33,126 bases of DNA, taken from the NCBI GenBank assembly GCA_944389545.1, contig CALXMT010000026.1, positions 1 through 33,126 on the forward strand, given 5' to 3'. This DNA is from an uncultured Kiritimatiellota bacterium (GTDB taxonomy: Bacteria > Verrucomicrobiota > Kiritimatiellia > RFP12 > DVOR01). The notes below the pieces were generated by a model that was given only the letters and a program-made list of their open reading frames with translations, was not told the DNA's origin and ran no database searches. Below are positions 11,001 through 20,000 of this stretch, one piece after another; positions within the stretch are counted from its first letter, which is position 1; each line of letters begins with the position of its first letter. The position numbers were made by a program, and so were the translations under genes.

Positions 11001-14000
11001 CTGGGCCTCGGCATTCCTGTGACCTTCGACCTCACCGCGTGGGCCACGGCCCTCAACGATTGGGCCGCCGGCGCCGTGAACGGCGTCCCCGCCAGCCTCT
11101 GCTTGGCCAGCGGTCAGGTCTCCGTCGAGACCACGCCCACCTTCATTGGCTGGGAAGCTCCCGCGGGCGTCATCGTCTCCATCGAGCAGGGTGAGCGTGG
11201 CCTCTACCTCGTGGCGACCTCCAATCGTCTGGCCAGCACCGTCTCGGTGAACTTCTCCGACCGCGCGAACCCGCTGTCGGCCACCCCCGCCGCGCCCGGC
11301 GCCTACGCCGTGCCCGTCGCCGCCTGGAACGACCTGCAGGGCCTCTTCTCCAGCGCGCAGCTCTACGTCTCCGACATCGGCGGCGCGGCCACCGTTCAGG
11401 CCATCCGCGGTGCGGGCGAGGCCGCCCAGCCCACCCAGGTCTCCTCCTCCGCCACTGCCACGGCTTCCGCCACGGCCAATCCCTCGCTCCTCCAGGTGTG
11501 GCTGAGCGACTCCACCGCCACCACCCTGCGCGTCGCCAACGCGCCCTTCGCGCGTTACCGCCTGGCCCTCATCTTCTCTTGTGACATCGAAGACGCCGCC
11601 TTCGCCACTGTCACCGTCGGCACCGACACCTACGCCATGGATGCCGCCGGCTACGTCCGTAAGAACGTCACCGGCCTCGGCAAGGTCGCCGGCGACACCC
11701 AGTGGGGCTCCACCAACCTCGACACGGCGGACTACTTCCGCCAGGGCACCAACGTCCTCCTCACCGACGTCATCACGGACGCCTCTGTCACCGTCTCCCT
11801 CCCCGCCTTCGTCTATGGCCGCACCTACGCCGGCATCGCCGCCGTCCAGATCATCGAGGCCCCCGACACGGCGACCTCCGAGGAAGGCACCGACTACACC
11901 TACACATTCACCGCCGGTGACGAAGACATCAACCTCGCCAACCTCGACCTGACCGTCGATGGCGTGGCCGGCCAGACCTGGCAGAGCGGTGCCAACAACA
12001 CCCTCTCCCTCACCGTGCCCGAGGGCTTGGACGTCACCCTCACCCTCCCGCTCAACTTTCAGGCCGACCTCGTCCGTGCCACCGGCGACGGTAGCCTCAC
12101 CCTCCAGGTCGAGGAGAACGGCGGTGCCGCCCTCGGCACCCTCAACGCCACCGGCCTCGGCAACCTCACCGTCCGCTTCCCCTGTGTCGGCGTCGCCTTC
12201 GAGCCCGCCGATGGCGTCTCCCGCTTCGAGGCCGCCTTCAATAACAATGGCGCGACCTACACCATCGCCGACGGCGCCACCCTCGCCCTCGGCGCGGACA
12301 GCGGCGTCGCCGTCTCCCTCAACGGCACCCTCGACCGCACCGGCGCCACCACCACCCTCGCCGTCAACCTCACCTCTCCGGGCACCCTCCGCCGCGATTA
12401 CCCGATGTCCATCCCCAGCCTGCCCAATGGGACGAATGGTGCGGAGACGGACATGACGATGGCCTTCAAGGCCGGCACCGCCCCCGACAATCCCGTCAAT
12501 CTCCGCGCCAATCTCTTGGTCGAGGATGGCGATGTCCTGCGCGTCCCCAATAGGTATCACTTCTCCGGTGCCTCGCTTGTCTACACCCAGACCGGCGGCT
12601 TGGCTACCTTTGAGAGTGCAGACGCCACGCAAGGCGGCTTCCTCCTCTTGGCCGCCGCCTCCCCCGACAATGCCACAGCGGTGGTCTCTCTTGGCGGGCG
12701 CAACGGCGCACGCTTGGAGACCCCGGTGGTTTGGTCGTGGCGCGGCAACGCCCACGTCGATCTGGATGTCTCCGGCGACGCGACGCTCGCGGTCGGCAAC
12801 ATGGGCTTGCGCGCCAACAACGCCACCGCGCGCCTCGATGCCACCTTCACTGAGGGCGGCACCCTGGAGCTCACCGACACGACCCTCGGCACCGGCGGCA
12901 GCGGCACCGTCGCCACGACCTTCAACGGCGGCCGCATCGCCTCTGTCCAAGGTGAGGCCACCCTCACCCTGCCCGTGACCTTCGCCGGCACCGCGGACGC
13001 GCCCACGACGATCGACCCCGGCAAGTTCGGTACCCTCGTGCTCGACGCCGCCAACACCGCCGCGGAGACCGCCGTCCTCGCCGTGCCGCGCGGCACCCTC
13101 GCCCTCGCCGATGCCTCCGGCCTTGGCGGGGCCACCGTCACCGTCGCCGACGGCGCGGCCTTCGAGGCCCGCGGCTTCACCGGCGAGAACGACGCCTCCG
13201 AGGAGGCCCGCACCGTCCCCGTCGTCGCCATCAAGCTGGACATCCCCGCCGGCGTCGGCAACTCCGACGGCACCGCCATCCAGGAGTTCTGCCTCTATCA
13301 AGGCGACGACAAGGTCGAGTGGCCCAGCGGCACCACCATCTCCGGCACCGGGCGGAACAATACCCCGAATTGGGCCGCAGGCGGCAATGAGGCCATCAAC
13401 GCCCTGATCGACGGCGTCACCGGCGGTGTGGCGTCGCCCGGGACGTGGACGAAGCCGGAGGACGGCTCCACCGGGGCGTATACGGACAACGCCAAAAACA
13501 ACAAGTGGTATCCCATCACCAACACAACGGGGACGGCCTCGGCCACCATCACGATTGGCGGCGATGGCGTCGTCTTCGATTCCTACACCCTCTGGTGTTC
13601 CGACTCGCAGAGCCGCTTCCCCTCCGCCTGGACGCTCAGCGTCCGCTACGCGGGCGACGCCGAGGACAGCTGGACGGAGCTCCACGCGCCGACCGGCCAG
13701 AACCGCCCCGCCGCGAACACCGAGTCTGCGAAGTTCTCCGTCCCTGTTCGGACGGAAGGTGGTGCGACGACGCTCGATGACGTGACCGGCAGGGTCGTCT
13801 TCCAGGCCGGTGCCCAGTGCCGTGCCGTGCGCAAGGCCGGTGCGACGGGCCTCCCCTACGTTGCCCGCATCGCCGGCACCATCGACCTGCCGGATTCGGG
13901 CAAGGATGGTATCCGCTTCTTCCTCGATGGCGAGGAGTTCGCCGTCGCGAACGTCACGGTCAACGAGGGCAACGGCACCGTCACCTTCGGCGCGGGCGGC

Positions 14001-17000
14001 CCGATTACCGTCACCGATGTGATTTGGGATGTTACGAAGCCCACCGGCACGTGGGCCGATGGCTCGACCGGACCGTGGGTGGACGGCGCCACCTTCCGCA
14101 ACGGCGCGGGCGTCTCCTTCCCCGCGCCCACCGGCGACACCAAGATTGCCGTCTCCGTCCTCGGCGCGCCGCGTCCCGATGCCTTCGCCATGGAGGGCGA
14201 CCTGGACTACACCTTCTCCGAGACCGAGGCCGGTGACCGCATCGACCTGAGCGCCGTTGAGGCCACGACCTCCACCACCGTCGACGCGGCCGAGGACGCC
14301 AACGATGTCACCGTGAAGGCCATCGCGCTCGGCGCGGCCACCTACGATGTGCCCATCGACACCGGCGCGGCTGACCGCGGCATCTCCGCCAACGGCTCCA
14401 CCATCCGCCTGGCCGGCGCCCTCTCCGCCGATGGCAAGACCGCCAGCCTCGTCGGCTCCGGCAACCTCAACGCCGTCGGCGCCTCCCCGCACGGCGTCTG
14501 GTTCGACGGCACCGACACCGCCTGCTACCTCACCCTCTCCCCGCGCGCCGGCGAGTGCCAGCAGCTCTCCGCTTATGCCGCACACCTCCGGGGCGAAGGC
14601 CAGGTCGTCATCGCCGGCCAGGTCGCCGATGACGGCTCCGTCAGCGGCGGCACCGTCGAGTTCTCCGGCACCTCCTCCACCGGCGGCAACAACGCCTTCT
14701 CCGGCACCTTCGAAATCCGCGACGGCGCGACCCTCGACTTCACGATGACCCGTGGCGAGGGAGGCGACAATCCTTACTTCCTGGCCGCCGATGGCACGCC
14801 GCTCTATAAGAATGGCCTCGTCGGCTTCACCCTCCGCAACGGCGGTGTCCTCCGCTTCAGCGGGCACCGCGGCTTCATCGGCGGCTGGGGGCAGATCAGC
14901 AACAGCACCCCTGACCTGTGGACGAGCCAGCCCATCGTCATCGGCTACCGCTCCGCCCTGGAGTGCGTCTACGGCTCCGGCACCTATTGGCAGCACACGC
15001 CCTATGGCCTGCGCTTCGACGGCGACGGCGCCACCCTCCTCATCGACGACGGCGACGCGTCCGGTCTCGGTATGGACTTCGTGCGCGGCGCCACCCTCAC
15101 CGTCGCCGGCATCGGCGACGCGGGCGACCCCGACGACCCGAAGACCACCGACGGCGAGCTGACGCAGGGCATCACCGCCACCATCGAAACGGTGGAAGGC
15201 GCCACGATGCGCATCTTCGGCGACGGCGGCCAGGACGATGCACTCTTCCTGGACGTGCATGAGGGCTCCACACTCCGTGTTGCGGCCGACCTCGGCTCCA
15301 CCACACCCGACGGCACCAACCGGACCGACCCCGCGCCTTTCGTCAAGCGTGGCCCCGGCCGCATGACCCTCGAGTGGCCTGAAATCACCAACCTTGTCGA
15401 AGTCGAGGTCGAGGAAGGCACCCTGGGCGGTACCGCCGCGCTCACCGATGTTGCCAGTGTCATCACCATGACCGCGGGCACCACCATCGAGGCCGGCCTC
15501 TCCGTCTCCACCCTCACCGTTGAGCCCGGCGTCACCCTGGCCATCGACCCCACCGGTGCCCGCCAGCTCCGCGCCGACACCGCCCTCTTCTCCAATGGCG
15601 GCGCCTACCTCGTGGACGTCCTCGCCGGCACCGACCTGCCCGATGACGCGACCGGCCGCGAGCCCATCAAGGTCGTCTCCTGGGCCAACGCCCCCGATGC
15701 CGTCAACGCCGCCTTCCAGCCCAGCGCGGCCCTCACCGACGCCGGCTACGGCCTCGAGGTCCGCACCGATGGCCTCTACCTCATGCCGGCCATCACCTAC
15801 TACCGTGAGCTCACCGGCATCGCCGCCTCCACCGGCAGCACCTACCAACTCCGCTGGGACGCCAAGGAGTGGTACACCTCCCTTGACGTCGTGGGCCAGG
15901 CCGACCAGGCTGTCACCTTCAATCCGTCCGAGGGGGTCACCGTCAACGTCGTCCTCCTCCTGCCCGAGGGTGGCGCGGGCGATCAATTGCCGGGCATCTT
16001 GATCAACCTGAGCGGCCCCACCACCTTCTCCTCCCTCCGCGTCGCCCGTCTCGCGGAAGTGGAGGGCGTGCAGACCCTCGAGACCGTGGATTCCGACATT
16101 GCCTACGCCTACGACCTCCGCAATGAGACGCCGCCCGCCGAGGGCGAGGTGAAGGTCTACGAGTGGCTCACCTCCCTGGTCTACCTCACCAACGGCGACC
16201 CCGAGGTCGCCCGACTCCAAGCCACTGTCCCTGAAGACACGGCCTACACCGTCGATGGCACCTCCGTCGTCCTCTACCGTGTCGCCGATGGTCGCGCCGC
16301 CATCAACGTCTCCTTCGCCGCCGGCACCGAGGGCACCCCCTCCTGGCTCCCCGCCGAGACCGCCCCCTGCGGCCCCGTCCCCTACGCCGGCGTCTACTGG
16401 AACAACATCACGGCCACCACCGGCACGCCGCTTACCATCACCGGCGCCAAGCACGAGGTCTACCAGACCCCCATCACCGTCACCGGCCTGGTCGATGACG
16501 CCAACAACCCCGAGACCGCCTCGCTGACCTACGCCTACAGCACTAGCAACGGTTTCGGCTCCGTCAACAACCGCACCCTCAATGGGAACGCCCGCCTCGC
16601 CTCCGCCTTCCTCCGCGGCGCCAATGTCGCCCTCACCCCCGTCGGCGGCCTCGAGGCCCCAGGCCACAACGCCGGCTGGACCGTCCGTGTGTCGGACATC
16701 CCCTTCACGCACTACGACCTCTACCTCCTCTTCGCCGGCTCCGCCGATGGCTCGGTCACCTATCCCGCCGTCCGCGTGAAGGTCGGCACCGAGGCCTGGC
16801 GCACCTACTCCTTCGTCAACGGGTGGACCGCCCCCGCCGGTTCCGCCGTCACCTGGGCCGGCCAGGGCTACTCCGAGCAGGGCTTTGTGGATAGGCTCAA
16901 CCTCCTCCACCTCCGCATCGAGGGCTCCGATGGTGGCTCCATCCAGATCGCTCCCTGCGACAACAGCGATGCCGCCGTCGGCCTCGCCGGCCTCCAGATC

Positions 17001-20000
17001 GTTGAGCTGGACCAGGACGACCCCGTCTACTACCGCCTCATCGGCTCTCGTTGGGGTGACGGTTCCGCCTGGAGCCGCAACGGCGAGGCGAACGGCGCCT
17101 GGTCCGATGCCTCCCTCGAGGCCCCCCACTACGCCCGCTTCAGCAACACCGCCACCGCCCTCGAGGTCGACCGCGAGGTCGCCGTGCCCTTCCTCCGCTT
17201 CGACGGCGTCTCCAACCTCACCGTCACCGGCGAGCCCGGCTTCCTCTCCACCGGCGGCCTCGACTTCACCGATGTCACCTCCGAAGGCACCGTCACCTTC
17301 GAGGAAGACGTCTTCGCCCAGCCGCCGCAGGTCGTCCTCGGCTCCGGCCTCACCCTCGAGGTGCCCGAGCCCGAAGCCGGCATCCTCGACAACGATTGGC
17401 GCTGGCGCTATAGCGATGACGCCGCCCACGGCGCCACCCTCCGCAAGACCAAGGCTGGCGGCCTCCGCCTCACCCAGACCGTCGACAACGATCTCCAGAT
17501 CAATAACGGCACCCTCTGGGTCACGAGCTTCGCGGGTGGATCTCCCTTCACCCTGACTGATCGTGGGAACTACGAAAACGCGGTTCTCGGTCGCACCATC
17601 TCCGGCGAAGGCACCCTCGGTTGGGACGGCACGCACGATTTGGGCATCAACATGAGCAACCTGCCCACCGGTGATGCCGACTCGTCGGACGGCGTGCTCC
17701 TCCACATCCGGAACCGCGCGGTCGTCATCCGCTCCAACTCCGGGGCTATCGCCCCTGAGAAGACTATCCTTGTCGAGGGCGAGAACGCCACGCTCTCCTT
17801 CCTCAAGAGCGGTTCTCGCCTTGTCTTCAACAACGGCACCTTCGTGGCCCGTAATGGCGGCGTTATCCGTGTTCCGGAGCATCGTGCCGACAACGACCTC
17901 TTCGAGAAGAACGTGAATACTGCCGGGACCTCTCTTGAGAGCGGTATGCTCCAGATTGGCGTCTTTTATGCCACCACCAATTCCTCCTCGGACAATTCCC
18001 AGCGGATGATCCGGAGCAGTGGGAATTCCCGTCTCTACTTCTTCCATTCGGGCGGTAACGATGGCGAGCGTGCCAGACAACATGCCTACCAGCAAAAGGC
18101 GGTGAAGGTGTGGGATGGTCGTCTGTTGGTCACGGATGGCATTCTGGCGTTGCACTCCAATCTGGGGCTCACTACCGAGTGCCCGAACTCCCTCACGCTC
18201 TTCCCCAACTCCAACACCTCCGCCATCTATCGCGATGGGGAGTCCACCACGCATGGCTATATCGATGTTGCCAACGGCGCGACGTTCTTCTCTGCCTATC
18301 CTATCTACGCAGGGAGTGGCGGGAACAACAATACGCTCGTCAAGGTTGGCGGCGGCACCTGGGTCCAAGTCAAGAACCTCTGCCAGTCTGTCGGCTACAA
18401 CAGCTCAGCCGGTGGTACCACCGGCGGCACCGGCTTCTACAATACCGTGGAGATTCGTGAGGGCTCCTTCCGCCTGAACGGCGCCATGGCGCTCCAGCCG
18501 CCGGTCATCAACGAGGAGCAGTCCACCGCCAATTTCAATGTCAAGAGCGGTGCCCGCCTCGAAGGTATGGGCGCCTTCGGTTCCGGCTTCAACGTCACCG
18601 TTGAGAGCGGTGCCACCCTCCTCAGCGGTATGCCTTCCGGCACCTCTTGGGTGACTGGCGCCGACCGGTGGTATGGGGAATATCCCAACAACTTCAAGTG
18701 GCCGGTCGTCGCTGCTGTTTCCGCCCGTAACCTCACCTTCAACGGTTCGCTTACCTTTGCGGACGGCGCCATCCTCGAGGTCAATGTCGACACCGACTCT
18801 GATACCGCGCGGCCTCTCGCCACCGGCGAAGATGCCACCGTCCGCTTCGAGGGTACGCTGACCGTGCGCCTGACGAACATGCCCATGAGCATTGCCGAGC
18901 CTGTCCGGCTGACGAACTTCGCCGTCACGCCCTCGGGCCTCACCGCCGATGGCTCCATCATCTGCCCAGAGGCCATCGCCATTGACGCCGAGGTCAAGCT
19001 CTGCACCGAGGCCGATGCCACCGGCGAAGGGGAGGCGGAGGAGCCCGACACCGCCGTCAAGAACCTCTGGCTCATCCCCACCGGCGCCTCCCACCGCTGG
19101 ACCGATGCCACCGGCAGCTGGTCCGAGGAGAAGTGGCACCAGGGCGATGCGACCGTCCGGATTCCCAACGGCAACAACACCGACAGCTCGTCCTCCATGC
19201 CCAATCCCTCTAACCCGAAGGACTCTCCCACCGCCCGTGTGGAGAGCGCCGCCGGCGTGAACCTCACCATCGATGCGCCCCCTGCGCCTACGCAACCCAA
19301 TCCCGACGCTGCAGACGCGCTCAACTTCTGGGGTGTCTACGGCCTCATCCTCACTGGCGGCACCAGTGGTGACATCACCCTTGCCCAGGGCGGCACCATC
19401 GAACCCTCCGGCACCACAGTCACCGGCAACCTCTATGGCATCGACGTCGGCACCTCCTTCTGGAAGCTCGGCGATGGCAATGCCACCATCGATGCCCTCC
19501 TGCGTCTCTACGGCAACGACCCCACCTTCACCGTCTCCGGCGGCAACCTCACCCTCCATCGGCCCATCCTCCTGGCCAGAGACGAGGGTGGCCAGGAAGA
19601 TATGCAACTCCGCAATCCCTTTGAGATTGGCTCCGGCGCCACCCTCACCCTCGACTTCGCCCTCCCCGAGGACGAGACCGAGCGCAACGCCCTCCGCGCC
19701 TACTATCAGGACCGCGGCTTCTCCGCTCCGAGCGAGATGGGCTCTGTCGATCCCGAGCAGGCGCAGTTGCTCCAGGGTCCCCTCACGGGCTCCGGCACCC
19801 TCCGCGTCCAGGGCGAAGGCACCTCTGTCCGCCTCGGCAGCATCAACGAAGGCGGGACCACCGCCGACAGCGGCGTGAACTTCTCGGTCGGCACGGGCAC
19901 GACCCTCACCCTCGCCGGCGCCCTCTCCGGCGGCGGCGCGGCTGAGCGCACCGCCACCGTCGAGGCCGGCGCCATCTTCGACCTGCAGCGCGAGACCGCC

